Numbered from the stretch's first letter, positions 33,875 to 47,261 are shown. The stretch is DNA of 64,000 nucleotides from Neoarius graeffei (GCF_027579695.1 NC_083570.1:8914793-8978792); one strand, 5' to 3'. Translations and numbers: made by a program. Notes: generated by a model from the letters alone, not told the origin.

Positions 33875-35316
33875 ATGGCTGAGGCCAGTATTTCAGTAGC
33901 TCAGGACCAGTTCATGTGTCCAGTGTGTCTGGATCTCCTGAAGGATCCGGTGACTATCCCCTGTGGTCACAGTTTCTGTAAGGTGTGTATTAATGGCTGC
34001 TGGGATCAGGAGGATCAGAAGGGTGTCTACAGCTGTCCTCAGTGCAGAGACACTTTCACTACAAGGCCTGTTCTACGCAGAAACAACATGCTGGATGAAG
34101 TGGTGGAGAAACTGAAGAAGAAGACTGAAGTCTCATCCTGTTTTTGTGAACACAACACCGAGTCAGGTGCATCAGACAAAGAACAGGTGAGAAGGAGAAA
34201 TGGTTTCAGACTGAATCCTTCGACATTTTGTTTCTAATCCTGCTTTACTCAGGCTATATGGTGTAAAAATGTCATGACTTCTATTGATTATAAATAATAA
34301 ATATGTTCCATGTATCCTGTAGATGTGAACAGTTTTACAAGCACATACTGAGTACCTTTGACCTCACTCAGAGAGAGCCAGGATATGGATGATCTTTAAC
34401 TTGAATTGCAGTTAATAATCTCCCACCTTCGAGCTGTCTTTGAGTGAACACTTTACAGTTAGTAAAGTTAGTATTTAACTCAGGATGTAACATCATTTCA
34501 TTCATTCTTGTCAGAGTGAGTTAAAGTTGAAGGAGGAGCAGATAAAATCCCAGCAGAGAATCCAGGAGAAGCAGAAGAAGGTGCAGGAGCTGAAACAGGC
34601 TGTGAACACTATAAAGGTGAGCAGTGAGCAGAGACAGAGCTGCTCCTAGAAACACACACAACATGGACAACGAGTCATTTACAGTCCCAGTAAGAGAGGG
34701 AATGATAGATGAGCTTTAAATCTTGTGTGTGTCCTAACAGCTCAGTGCACAGACAGCAGTGGAGGACAGTGAGAGGATCTTTACTGAGCTGATCAGCTCC
34801 ATGGAGAAAAAGCGCTGGGAGGTGACGGAGCTGATCAGAGATCAGGAGAAGGCTGAACTGAGTCGAGCTGAAAGTACACTGCTCCGTTTCCAGTCTCTTG
34901 GTGTCTCTTCTGGACGTGGCGACTCATCCATCATTACTGTCCATCAACATGTTTCATTTGATGGAGTGAGGAATTATCTCTCAGAGATGAAAAAGCAATT
35001 CAACAAAATCCCTTCATATGGTGAGAGGAAGTAAAATGTTATAAATCCGCGCATATACATAAAAAAAGATTCATTGTACTTATCTGAACTTAACATTGTC
35101 GCAGCTACCATCTGAAAGATATTTCACTTATACAGTTCATCAGTCATATTAAGATCATTTATTTTGCCAATATTCATAAATTCAAACATCGTGTTTCCTA
35201 AAATCACACTCTGATCATTGTATATTATTCCACCTCCATTTTCTCTCCTTCACAGCAGTTTGGATGAATTTACCTTCAGAGCTGAAGACTCGAGAAGATT
35301 TTCTACAATGTATGTA

Positions 35317-35395
<79 letters not shown>

Positions 35396-38300
35396 GCTGC
35401 CAGATCATTAAGAACATATGTTGTTCTTGGAGACGTTTCCTTCCACAATAAAGAGAAGTGAAGAATGGAGGTGTCATGTTGAGTGTCGCTGACAGCACAG
35501 CGCTGGTGAAGTTCGATATGTTTGATCCATGAATGTATATGAAGGTTAATAACATTCTAGTCATTTTCTTTCCTGAAGTTTATACAAGAATCAAGTCAAG
35601 TTTATTTGTATCGCACTTTTAACAAGAGACATTGCCACAAAGGGCGGCACGGTGGTGTAGTGGTTAGCGCTGTCGCCTCACAGCAAGAAGGTCCTGGGTT
35701 TGAGCCCCGGGGCTGGCGAGGGCCTTTCTGTGTGGAGTTTGCATGTTCTCCCCGTGTCCGCGTGGGTTTCCTCCGGGTGCTCCGGTTTCCCCCACAGTCC
35801 AAAGACATGCAGGTTAGGTTAACTGGTGACTCTAAATTGACCGTAGGTGTGAGTGTGAATGGTTGTTTGTGTCTATGTGTTGCCCTGTGATGACCTGGCG
35901 ACTTGTCCAGGGAGTACCCCGCCTTTCGCCCGTAGTCAGCTGGGATAGGCTCCAGCTTGCCTGCGACCCTGTAGAAGGATAAAGCGGCTAGAGATAATGA
36001 GATGAGATGAGACATTGCCACAAAGCAGCTTTACAGAAAATTAAAGACTTTGACCATGAGCTAATCCATCCGTCCATTATCTGTAGCCGCTTATCCTGTG
36101 CAGGGTCGTGGGCAAGCTGGGGCCTGGCTGGGTACACCCTGGACAATTCGCCAGATCATTGCAGGGCTGACACATAGAGACAAACAACTATTCACACTCA
36201 CACCTACGGTCAATTTAGGGCCACCAATTAGCCTAACCTGCATGGAGCACCAAGAGAACATGTAAGCTCCACACATAAAGGCCCCCATCGGCCACTGGGC
36301 TTGAACCCAGAACCTTCTTACTGTGAGGCGACAGTGCTGTACCACTGTGCCACCACATGAGCTAATTTTATCCCTAATTTATCCCCTATGAGCAAGCCTA
36401 TGGCGATGTTTGCAAGGAAAAACTCCCTCAGGCGACATGAGGAAGAAACCTTTTGAGGAACCAGACTCAAAAGGGAACCCATCCTCATTTGGGTGATAAC
36501 TGATAGCATGATTATAAATAACTCTCTTCCATAACTGTGTCCTACAGAACCACAAATTATAACTGTGTAACCAGGAACTTCATTATAGTTTTAACACGGT
36601 CTGTTTTGTTGAAGTTATAAACTGTTCATTGATGGAAACTTGAGCGCAAAACTGTTCAAGACAACTGCAGTCCTAAAGTTAGCAAGTCAGCTGTAGTTCT
36701 CAGACATAAATATATTACTGTAAGTGTCCAGAGCGTCTTCTAAGTATGACTTTCAACTGTCCATATGGGACCATCCTCCACAGGAGTGATGTGATGAGAC
36801 TCCAGCCAGAAGTAGGGCATCAGGATGGATCAGGCAGGTCCGAGGAGCAGAAGAGGTCAGCATCACTGGTTTCTCAGGATTGACATGTAACTCAACAGAG
36901 ACAGACAGAAGGAAGATATGAGAGAGAGAGAGAGAGAGAGAGAGAACAAAGGTTGTGAGGTATGCCCAGTGTCACCTTATGAATAAGAACAGTATATATT
37001 TTACGCTGAGTGCAAGCAGGGACTCTGGCAACACTAACTATGACAGCATATTTAAAAGGGAGAGCCAGAAGGTAACACAGGCATGAGGGAGCCCCGGGAC
37101 ATAAAGCAGCAGCCATTCCACCATCAACAAACCTGAGTGAGTGAGAGTGGGGGACTGACAACATCCATATATCCCAGTTTACCAAAACACTCTATGCCTG
37201 AGGACTCACCAGAGTTACTCCTTTACCGAATAAAAAACTATCTTGACTGAAAAGACATATTTTCAGCCTAGACTTAAACACTGAGACTGTGTCTGAGTCC
37301 TGAACACTACTTGGAAGGTTGTTCTATAACTGTGGGGCTTTGTAAGAAAAGGCTCTGCCCCCTGATATTGCCTTCACTATATGAGGTACCAACAAATAAC
37401 CTGCACCTTTTGATCTAAGTAGGCATGGTGGGTCATAAAGGACCAGAAGTTTGTTCAAGTACTGTGGTGCAAGACCATTCAGTGCTTTAAAGGTCAATAG
37501 TAGTATTGTATAATCAATACGAAATTTGATTGGGAGCCAGCGCAGTGTGGATAAGACAGGGGTGATGTGGTCATATCTTCTAGTTCTAGTAAGGACCGTT
37601 GTTGCTGCATTTTGAACTAACTGGAGCACTTATTGGAACATCCAGACAGTAAGGCATTACAGTCATCCAACCTGGAGGTAAGAAAAGCATGAACTAGTTT
37701 TTCTGCATCTTAGTGACATTAAATTTCTTATCTTGGCAATATTTCTGAGATGAAAGAAAGCTATCTGGGTAATGTTATCATTATGAGTTTCAAATGAAAG
37801 ACTGGAGTCGATGATCACACTGAGGTCTTTTACTGCTGCACATGAAGAAAAAAGCAGTGGACCGAAGACAGAACCTTGTGGAACACCAAACTTTACCTCA
37901 GCATGCATAGAAAAATCACCATATACATCAAGAAACTGATAGTGATCAGTTAAATAAGAGCTGAGTCAGGAGAGGGCCGTTCTCTTAACTCCCACAACAT
38001 TTTCTAGTCTATCCAGGAAAATGGAATGATCAATAGTGTCAGAGTCTGCACTAAGGTCAAGCAACACAAGCAGCGAGACACAGTCCAGATCAGATGCCAA
38101 CAACAGGTCATTTACTACTTTAACCAGTGCTGTCTCTGTGCTATGATGAGTCTAAATCCTGACTGATACATTTCATGGTTGTTATTCCAATGTAAATATG
38201 AGCATAACTGCTGTGCCACAGCTTTTTCTAGGATCTTGGAGATAAAGGGGAGGTTTGATAATGGCCTTTCATTGGGCTGACAGGGGTCGAGGTCAGGTTT

Positions 38301-39563
38301 TTTAATCAGGGGGTTGATAACTGCAAGTTTAAAGGATTTGCGTATGTAGCCAATTCTAAGGGAAGAATTGATTATTTCTAGAAGAGCTTAAATTGCTTCT
38401 GGTATTATCTGTTTGAAGAGACATGTAGGTAAGAGATTAGTACACAAGAAGAAGATTTTGATGTGGAAATTAATGAAATTAATTTGATTTCTCGAAGAGG
38501 AGTAAAACATTCTAATTGCTGAGCTTATACAGTTATATTGTTAACGACTGGGCTATTTAAGTTGTCTGGGCTTAAATGAGTAGTTTGAATTTTTTTGTTG
38601 GATATTTTCAATTTTGTGATTGAAAAAAATTATGAAGTTGTTGCTGCTGCATATTGCAGGTGCATGTGTGTCTGTAGTGGTCTTTTTCTTAGTTAATTTT
38701 GCTACAGTTTTAAAAAGGAATCCAGGATTATTTTGTTATCTTTGATTAGGGTGGAGAGATACATTGATCTTGCAGCACTAGGAGCTTTTCTATACTTCAG
38801 GAAGCTCTCCTTCCATGCTAATTTGAATACGACCAATTCTACAAGGAATATCATCTAACTGTGTAATCTCTCCTGCTCTCTCTCTCTCTCTGATATAATG
38901 TGTAAGAAACTGAGGGTGTGAGAGAGTGTCAATATGAGGCACTAATGAATTACTGGTTTAATTATGACTCATTGTACCCCAGTGTTTAATACACGATAAA
39001 CTTTATTGCGCAACATCTCTTTTCTTTCAGATTTCTGTTATCTGACTCTGGATCCCAACACGGCACATGGTTCCCTCCATCTGTGTGAGAAGGACAGAGC
39101 GGTGAGACGCAGTTATAAAGAGAAGCTGTTCCCTTGTCACCCTGAGAGGTTTACCTCCATCGCTCAGGTGTTGTGTAAGGAGAGTGTGTGTGGACGCAGT
39201 TACTGGGAGGTGGAAAGGAGCAGTGAGGGATGTGTGTACATCTCAGTCTCATATAAAGGGACCAATAAAAAAGAGCAGCCCAGACGGACCATATTTGGGT
39301 ACAACGATCAGTCGTGGAGTCTGGTGTGTTCTCGGACTCCTCTTCATTTCTATCACAACAACATTAAGACCGAGTTCGGAGTTCCGTCACCTTCCAGAAT
39401 AGGAGTGTATGTGGATCACAGTGCAGGAACTCTGTCCTTCTACAGCGTCTCTGACAGGATGAAGCTCCTCCACAGAGTCCACACCACATTCACTCAGCCT
39501 CTATACGCTGGGTTTACTCTGTGGGCTCCTGAATCAGTTGTCAGGTTTTCTGATCCACAATAA
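33875..39563 (+). CDS. finTRIM gene D: RING, short coiled coil, PRY/SPRY, no B-boxes
   Basis: Exons 33875-34186, 34515-34616, 34741-35020, 35256-35309 and 39031-39563 are all open with matching phases, giving about 425 residues. Exon 1 has the canonical RING (MCPVCLDLL, PCGHSFC, CPQCRDTF). Where copies A-C continue into two B-boxes, D has a 23-residue segment (TEVSSCFCEHNTESG...KEQ) leading to the donor. Exon 2 is coiled coil with two extra codons relative to A-C. The third exon is a fusion: the first half of the usual coiled-coil exon runs in frame into the next exon, the intron between them being deleted. The SPRY begins FCYLTLDPNTAHGS and carries SYWEVERSSEG and GVYVDHSAGTLSFYSV. A 3.7 kb last intron is filled by a LINE and SINEs. 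The start is MAEASIS, although an in-frame ATG lies 18 bases upstream. Probably expressed, with altered domain make-up. Confidence 0.8.
35322..35392. repeat. (TC)n(AC)n microsatellite
   Basis: Just after exon 5 of gene D. Its partner in E is 8931-8988. Confidence 0.95.
35643..36011 (+). repeat. Mermaid-like SINE
   Basis: Full length, with a 14 bp target duplication, acattgccacaaag, at 35629-35642 and 36012-36025. The corresponding site in copy 1 (about 9228-9245) is empty. Confidence 0.92.
36077..36357 (-). repeat. Older SINE fragment, reverse
   Basis: A diverged Mermaid-like copy with internal deletions. Its tRNA-like head is near 36295-36355. Confidence 0.75.
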
Positions 39564-39776
39564 TGGATCATTAATGTATAGTATCCTGTACTGAGTGCTG
39601 CGGAGTTCTGGTCTGAAGGTGTTGATTAATTCCCTATAACAGCAGCTCTGACAGTAGTGCAGCTGCAAATCATTAGTGTTTCTATAGTAACAGCTCGTGT
39701 ATGTTTCTCACAAGCATTTCACCTAAAATACTCTCTCTTACTGCCACTCGACATGAACATGGTGGTCTCTGAAAGA

Positions 39777-40786
39777 CTATACAGGCATCTGCCCAGGAGG
39801 TTGTGCCAGTTTTAGGGCTTGAGCAGTTTTTCGTCTCTTGTGTCTCTCATCCTTTGATTTCCGTCGATTGGATTCAAAGGTCTCAACTCCATTGCAGACC
39901 ACACGCCTCCAGAGCAGTCTATCAGTTGATGCTGTAGCCCAATCAATAATCCCACACTCTTTAAAAGTTCTTTTTAGGGCATCCTTGTATCTCTTCTTAG
40001 GAGCACCAATGCTTCTCATTCCTGTGGATCGCTGACTGAAGAAAAGCTGTTTTGGAAGTTGTTTTGCATCCATTTTAACAACATGTCCATACCACCTCAG
40101 CCAATTTTGCTGAAGCATAGCCTCGATGCTTGTTAAGGAGGCTCTATCAAGAATTGCAGCATTGGTAACACGATCATACCATTGGGCATTCATGATGGAT
40201 CGTACCATAGGCATCTTCAGTGAAATTTCTCAAGTTGTTTTACTTGATATTGGTACGTAGTCCATGTTTTTGACCCATACAGGAGCGTTGGTATTATAGT
40301 GGCATTATAGACTCTTATTTTAGTTTTCAACTCAAGTTTGTGATGATCAAAATCATGCTTACGTAGCTTGCCAAAAGCTGTTGCTCCAGCACTGATGTTG
40401 TTATTAATTTCATGGTCAAGGGAAATATCACCTGACACATAGCTGATGAGATATTTAAAGTGTGGGACTACCTTAAGAACAGTTCCATCCACAGAAATTT
40501 CAGGTTGGGTGGTGATTGGGATGGAGGTGTCAGAGGCAGGTCGACACACAACCTCTGTTTTCGTGCAGTTCAGTGATAACCTGAGTCTTTTGTAGGCTTC
40601 TGCAAAGGCATCTGTGATTCTCTGCAAGCCAGCTTCTGAGTATGAACAGAGCGCAGCATCATCACTATACTGAAGTTCCACAACTGAGGCTGTAGACACC
40701 TTACTTTTAGCTTGCAAACGATGTAGGTTGTACGATTGTATTGATAAACTATCTGTATTCCATGATAAGAAGAAGAACAACAACAA
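39777..40786 (-). mobile_element. LINE C-terminal region (RTE/Nimb-like), copy 2
   Basis: Partner of 11515-12510. The YADD motif reads YSDD here (ELQYSDDAALCSY), so the catalytic box is altered. The end domain LRWYGHVVKMDAKQLPKQ is kept. Confidence 0.7.
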
Positions 40787-41512
40787 CTTTATTCATCACA
40801 TGTACACTTGTGAAATTCCTCTCTGCATTTAACTCATCTGAAGTAGTGAACGCACATGTGAGCAATGAGCACAAACACGTGCTCAGAGCAGTGGGCAGCC
40901 GTGCTACAGCAACCAGGGAGCAGTTAGGGGTTAGGTGCCTCGCTCAAGAGCACCTCAGCCTAAGGGCACCCCATGTTAACCTAACGACATGCCTTCATGT
41001 CGAAACCCACGCAGACTCCACACAGAAAGGCCCCCGTCAGCTGCTGGGCTGAAACCCAGAACCTTCTTGCTGTGAGGCGACAGTCAAGTCAAGTCAAGTT
41101 TATTTGTATAGCGTTTTTAACAAACATTGTCGCAAAGCAGCTTTACAGAATTTCAACAACTTAAAACATGAGCTAATTGTATCCCTAATCTATCCCCAAT
41201 GAGCAAGCCTGTGGCGACGGTGGCAAGGAAAAACTCCCTCAGACTACATGAGGAAGAAACCTCGAGAGGAACCAGACTCAAAAGGGAACCCATCCTCATT
41301 TGGGCAACAACAGACAGCATGACTATAATATTAACAGTTTTATCATGAGGACAGTTTCGTTGATGTTATAATTCTTCATTGATGGAAACTTGAGTGCAAA
41401 ACTGTTCATGATAACTGCAGTCCTAAAGTTAGCAAGTCAACTTTAGTCCTCAGCCATAAAAGCATTACTGTAAGAGTCCAGAGCATCCTCCAGGTATAGT
41501 CCAGTAACAGTG
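40785..41512. repeat. Composite of dispersed repeat, SINE head and LINE 3' UTR
   Basis: 40785-40973 is the dispersed repeat; 40974-41083 is a reverse SINE head with a small deletion; 41085-41512 is the 3' end of the CR1/L2/Rex1 LINE (caagtcaagtttatttgtat ... cagactcaaaagggaaccca). The join at 40973/40974 is the empty site of the 12699-15614 insertion. Confidence 0.75.
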
Positions 41513-41519
41513 CTAACCA

Positions 41520-41744
41520 CTACACCACCGTGCTGCCCAGATTATGCAGATTCGGCTTGGCTACATGCAGGACAGCACCTGTGAAGAGAGCAAACAATGT
41601 AGTGGCTACACAGCTTTGTATTACACTAACTTTCACAGGAAAAGGTTCCAGTTCTTCATCTTCACAGAGAACAGAAACAGTCATCCCATCATGGAGAAGA
41701 CGAATCAGTGTGATCAGTTTATCTGGGCACAAGGAATTCTCCAA
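41520..41744 (-). mobile_element. LINE reverse transcriptase palm fragment, copy 2
   Basis: Same as 15762-15986 (LITLIRLLHDGMTVSVL, VIQSCVATTLFALFTGAVL). Confidence 0.65.
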
Positions 41745-42277
41745 AGAACCTCTCTATTCACTGAGAGCAAGAGATACTAAGAAATACTGAATAACGTAGC
41801 ACTCCAGCATCATGAAGCTGAGAAATTTACTGGACTTATTGTCTTTTTTTTTTTAACGAGACTAAAAAGCTGCTGTTCCATTACAGTATGACACACAGCA
41901 GGGACTGAATAAACCATTCATCTCATCATGAATCAATATTATTGATTATATTTATGATAAGACAAGTTTTCAGTCTGTTCTGATGTGAGTTCAGCAAAAA
42001 TATTGAAAATGGTTCATTTCTTGCAGGGTCACGTGTCCATGAGCATCCTCTAATGGTCAGAAATGATAAGACAAGTTTAAATTGCAGTCATTTAAATTTA
42101 ATGAATAAATCACTCAATTTTTCATTTTCTGAAAATTTATAAAGAAATAAATGGCTAAAGTGAGATAAAGGAATTCTTTAAAGTAAATTTGATTTTATTG
42201 TCGCCTACACATGAATGCTAAATGGTAAATGTGGCCAGAGATCGATTTCTGTACTTCAATAGAAAGTATCATGCATG

Positions 42278-44360
42278 TCATTTATGTTCTTTTCCCATTT
42301 TGTCCTTTCTTTCTGTCCATGAAGTGTATGCGGTGAAATCACATTTTAAAATCAGAACTCCAGATATAATTCTATAATATGTGAATACAATCAAGTTGTT
42401 ATTTGGAGTCTCAGTTTTACAGAGTAGCACCACATCACTGAAACACACACAGCCTTTCAACATCAATTCTGTATCTTCACTAAAAGACACACAAGAGGAT
42501 TTACAGCAGGACCGTGTCTTACTACAAGCACTAAAAACTACAGAGACGCTGTAGAAGGACAGAGTTCCTGCACTGTGATCCACATACACTCCTATTCTGG
42601 AGGGGGATGGAACTCCGAGATCAGTCTTAATGCTGTTGTGATAGAAAGAGAGAGAAGAAGAAGAACACCACAGACTCCAGGACTGACTGTTGTATCCAAA
42701 CCCACACTCATTACCCTCTCCTTTCCTGCTGATGTCTTTATATGAGACTGATATGGACACATCACCAGCAGCACCGCTCCACTCCACCTCCCAGTAACAG
42801 CGTCCACACACTCTCTCCTTACACAACACCTGCCTGCAGTAATCAAATCTCTCTGGATGATCAGAGTAACGCTGCTCTCTCTCACTGACTCTCAGCGCTC
42901 TGTTCTTCTCAGACAGAATGAGGAGACGATGTGCCGTGTTGGGATCCAGAGTCAGATAACAGAAATCTAAAATAAAAGAGAAAAACAAACTGAACAATGT
43001 GAACATGAATATCCGCGCTGGGGGCGTGGTCACGAAAACAGCAGTTCGGTTGCAGTGAAAACTTTTCTCTGTAGAACCCTGTCACTCCCCCCTCCCCCCA
43101 CTCTGGGCTCAAGAACACAGCAAAAGGGCAATAATATAACAAGAACCAATCAGAATTCAGATACAACAACCAATCAGAATCCAGATACATTCAGTTGCCA
43201 AGTAAAATTGTAACCTGTCAAAGTTCTCGAGCCCTCGTGCTGTTTTACCGTTAGATCAATCACATATCAGCTTAAACTAGCATTCTAAACCTAGTTAAAG
43301 ATCCCACAGAAGAGAGCCGACTCCCCCTGCCAGCCTCATGGAACTGAATAAGTTGACTTAATTAAAAAGTTGACTGTTCTATGAAAGGGTGTATTTGCAT
43401 GATCATTATTATTTTACTAGTGGCATAAAATTGTCTTGAAAAGACGTCAACAATAATATCGTTTATCGCAATAATTTCTGAGACAATATATCATCCAACA
43501 AAATTTGTTATCGTGACAGGCCCAGAAGCGTGTGTATGTGTGTGTGTTTTAGATTTACATTTCAGAAACTCTTCTCTGCTCTGTGGTTCTGGTTCTGAAA
43601 TGATCTGAACTGCTGCAGCTGTGGAGAGAAAAATAGAAACATGAGTTTGTGTAAAAGATGGAAAGAGTTTAAAGTGATCCAGTCAGTTTATTCATTTTAA
43701 ATCAGTGTTTTAGTTCAAAGTGTCGGGTGAATAAAGTGTCTGCAGAAAAGAAAGCAGGAGCATCGCTAAGAAATAACACATCACTGTGTTTCTCCAGCAG
43801 GAACAGCTCCTCTTACCATGTGGAGGGATTTTGTTGAATTCCTCCTCACAGAATTCCTCGAGTCTCTTTTTCAGATCTGAGAGAGAATTCCTCACTCCAT
43901 CAAATGAGAGATGTTGATGGACAGTGACGCTGGATGTGTGAAAATTTGGTCTGTCCCGTGGAGGAGAGCGACGTCCAGAAGCTAAAACCTACAGAAAGCA
44001 AATGAAATGTAAAACCCACTTGTGATGTCAGACAGGGACATTTATTGTTCCCTTAATGAGAGGTGTTTTAGAGAGTGTGTGAGGAACAGCTGGCTCTGTA
44101 GATCAGACAGTGAGTGTTACCTGGAGGAAATGGATGTGATCGTGTGTGTGTGAAAGCTGCTCCAGCTCAGTGACTCTCCTCTGAAGATCAGCAATCTCCT
44201 GCTCCAGTTGCTCCAGGAGTCGTTCAGCTCGACTCAGTTCAGCCTTCTCCTGATCTCTGATCAGCTCCGTCACCTCCCAGCGCTTTTTCTCCATGGAGCT
44301 GATCAGCTCAGTAAAGATCCTCTCACTGTCCTCCACTGCTGTCTGTGCACTGAGCTGTTA

Positions 44361-44408
<48 letters not shown>

Positions 44409-44710
44409 GATTTAAAGCTCATCTATCATTCCCTCTCTTACTGGGACTGTAAATGACTCGTTGTCCATGTTGTGTGTGTTTCTAGGAGCAGCTCTGTCTC
44501 TGCTCACTGCTCACCTTTATAGTGTTCACAGCCTGTTTCAGCTCCTGCACCTTCTTCTGCTTCTCCTGGATTCTCTGCTGGGATTTCATCTGCTCCTCCT
44601 TTAACTCACTCTGAGGACAAATAAAATACATTCAGCTTTTTATACAGTACGAGCGAACTGGTTCCATATTAATGTCAGTTCAAAGTACATTCATGTTTCG
44701 CTCTGAAGGT

Positions 44711-44796
<86 letters not shown>

Positions 44797-46853
44797 AATG
44801 TTCACTAACTGGTCTGGGCTGGGTTTCCCGAAAGCCTCTTAAGGCCAAGAGAGTTTTAAATGACCTCTTAAGATCCATCATCAAGCTAACGTGGTTTTCC
44901 CGAACAACATCGTAGCACAAGTCGTCCTTTAGTTTGCTCGGAATTTACGAGAGACCCGGAGCACTCGTTCAAAACAAAGAGCGACTCGCTCGCTGCCGAA
45001 TCCACAGAATGTGCATGCGGCTCTGAGGGACTCTCACAGTCAGCGGGGGAAACTGGGGTTGAATCTGCTGGTGGGGTTCAATTAGTTTTCTTCTACATTG
45101 TAAGTACATTGAGTTAATTATCAGAGGTGGACAGTAACGAAGTACATTTACTTGAGTTCTGTACTTAAGTACACTTTTTGAGTATCTGAACTTTACTTGA
45201 GTATTTTTTTTGGAAACTTATGACTTTAACTTCACTCCATTTGAAAGACAAATATCGTCCTTTTTACTCCACTACATTTCTATCAAGGTCCTCGTTACTC
45301 GTTACTATGAAGCAGCTTTGAAAGTGGATGTTTTTTCTTTTCTAAAACGTGATTGGTTTTTTTCGCAGGTGACACTGAGACAGTCTATCAGTAATCACTA
45401 GGGTCACGTCACGTCCATAGACTGGATAAAATCAAGATCAATGATTTCTCCGCAGCATTATTTAACACGATCAGTTGATGGCAGAATGGAAGGAGACGGT
45501 TCTTCTGGGGAATGCACACACCCACGGTTCTATAGCTAGAACCCATGGTTCAGTTTTCTGAAAGGAATAAAGAGTCATTTTGCTTTAAATGTTTGCTTTG
45601 TTTGCCTAAAACGGAGCACATCACAGCCTACAAAAACTCGCCATCCCACCTGTGGAAGCATATTGAGGGATATAAACGTTTTATTAGCTTGTAGTGAAGT
45701 TGTCTGTGCTTTTAGAGTTAGTGATAATGTTGAAATAACTATGTAGTCTGATTAGTCAAATGATTTTCTGTGGATTTGCCCGCCAAGTTGCCATAGTCTT
45801 GTCCATGGCTAATGTTTACACACAGCTAGTTAACTTGGACACTGTTAGTTATGTCCAATATGATTGCCTTTAGCAGCTACTAATGCCTATATCGGGGACG
45901 CGAACTGCAAAGACCCACTTTGTCCTGTTGCTCTTTAGACTCCTTCTTATGAGTGAATTCCGGAAAACCACACACAGAGACAACGTTCATTCTTTAAGAG
46001 AGTCTCTCAACTCTCTCTTTAGGTCTAAAGGGCAACGTTATCAGGAAACCCACCCGGAACCAGATTACGACCATCACTGAAGATAAATTTAACACTCTGT
46101 TCACCAGAACACAGACAATTTTAATCAGCTTTTACAGAATCCTTCTGATTGAGACACACATTGAAATTAAAGTTCAAATCATATCACTGACTAAAGCACC
46201 TGTTTCTAGATGGGAAACTGTAATTAAGATGATTTAATTCTGGAAAGATTTCTAGTTCTCACCTGTTTCTCAGCTCTTTCTGTTGCAACTGAAACAGCGT
46301 CATGGTCTTTGTGTTTCTCCAACGTGCACAAATAACAGACGCAGGTTTGATCAGTACGACAGTAGATCTTCAGCACTTCACCATGTTCAGAGCAGATCTT
46401 CTCTTGGAGTTTTGCTGAGGCTTCAATTAATGTGTGTTTTTTCAAAGCAGGACGTTCAAGATGAGGTTTCAGATGAATTTCACAAAATGAAGTCAAACAC
46501 ATCAGACAGGACTTGACGGCTTTGTGTTTTCTTCCGGTGCAGAAATCACACTCCACATCTCCAGGTCCAGCGTAACAGTGAGCAGGAGAAGCAGCTTGGA
46601 CTTCAGTCTTCTTCAGTTTCTCCACCACTTCATCCAGCATGTTGTTTCTGCGTAGAACAGGCCTTGTCGTGAAAGTGTCTCTGCACTGAGGACAGCTGTA
46701 GACGCCCTTCTGATCCTCCTGATCCCAGCAGCCATTAATACACACCTTACAGAAACTGTGACCACAGGGGATAGTCACCGGATCCTTCAGGAGATCCAGA
46801 CACACTGGACACATAAACTGGTCCTGAGCTACTGAAATACTGGCCTCGGCCAT
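42278..46853 (-). CDS. finTRIM gene C, SPRY C-terminus replaced
   Basis: Exons in coding order: 46853-46263 (RING, B-boxes), 44610-44515, 44354-44121, 43988-43817, 43618-43559 and 42966-42278. The first five match gene B exactly in structure, with a canonical RING (PCGHSFC). B-box 2 differs from B (CSEHGEVLKIYCRTDQTCVC). The last exon is normal up to GVYVDHSAGTLSFYSVS. There a deletion of about 1.74 kb has fused it to sequence from the 3' flank (equivalent to 16795 downward in copy B). The roughly 35 residues that close the SPRY (KLLHRVHTTFTQ... to the end) are lost, and about 85 unrelated residues, ending KDKMGKEHK, are read instead. The frame stays open, but the beta-sandwich lacks its last strands, so target binding is doubtful. 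It may be a pseudogene in practice. Confidence 0.8.
44720..44797. repeat. (GT)n(GA)n microsatellite, longest copy
   Basis: Intron 1 of gene C. Homologous to 20719-20778. Confidence 0.95.
44812..46065. mobile_element. Nested DNA transposon remains, intron 1 of gene C
   Basis: Third copy of the hAT-containing insert described at 1060-2705, SINE-free. The BED-like finger (CFKCLLCLPKTEHITAYK) is legible near 45580-45680. Confidence 0.6.
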
Positions 46854-46890
46854 TTTCCTGAAATCGCAACGAGAGAGAGAGAGAGAGATC

Positions 46891-46905
46891 AGTTTTGTTT
46901 TCTCT
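46891..46905 (-). promoter_or_regulatory. ISRE-like motif upstream of gene C
   Basis: AGTTTTGTTTTCTCT, as upstream of A and B. Confidence 0.3.
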
Positions 46906-47084
46906 GAAATGACAAGTTACTTCCTGGTTCTGTGTGTGAAAGAGAGAGAGAGAGAGAGAGAGAGGAGGAGCACAAACACAGAGAGATCATGAACACTCCT
47001 CTATTAACCATTTCATCTCCCTTCAGTGCAGAAATTTAACCCATGTCGCCGGACTGATTAGGATTAATTTCATGAAATACTCAC

Positions 47085-47228
47085 AGAATGGATCTTAATT
47101 TTCTGGACTTTTCCACCTACTGACACCTCAAGCACAACTTTCAGCCTTGTTGATAAATTACACTTGAACAGCTTTTTCCTCGTGACATCTTTAAACTGAT
47201 CTTCATCCCTAAAGAATGTTGCAGCCAT
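47085..47228 (-). other. Candidate 5' exon upstream of gene C
   Basis: 144 bp open segment with a donor GTGAGTA, matching 23062-23205 in length and protein (MAATFFRDEDQFKDV...). Confidence 0.35.
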
Positions 47229-47261
47229 TTTAAAAGTGAGGAGGACGGAGCTGTCAGGAAG

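Larger units (their letters stand above)
35586..38870 (-). mobile_element. CR1/L2/Rex1-group LINE, intron 5 of gene D
   Basis: Fuller partner of 9184-10592. In minus order: pre-RT region (about 38830-38560), RT core with fragments around 38140-37840 (VKFGVPQGSVFGPLLFSSC at 37663-37908), then the C-terminal LQLVQNAATTVLTRTRRYD ... LRWLPIKFRIDY ... FKALNGLAPQYL (37629-37324), and a long 3' UTR with aaactccctcag...gaggaagaaacct near 36420, ending ttgacttg at 35590. Many frameshifts and a deletion through the YADD region are seen. Two SINEs are inserted in the UTR. Confidence 0.8.
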
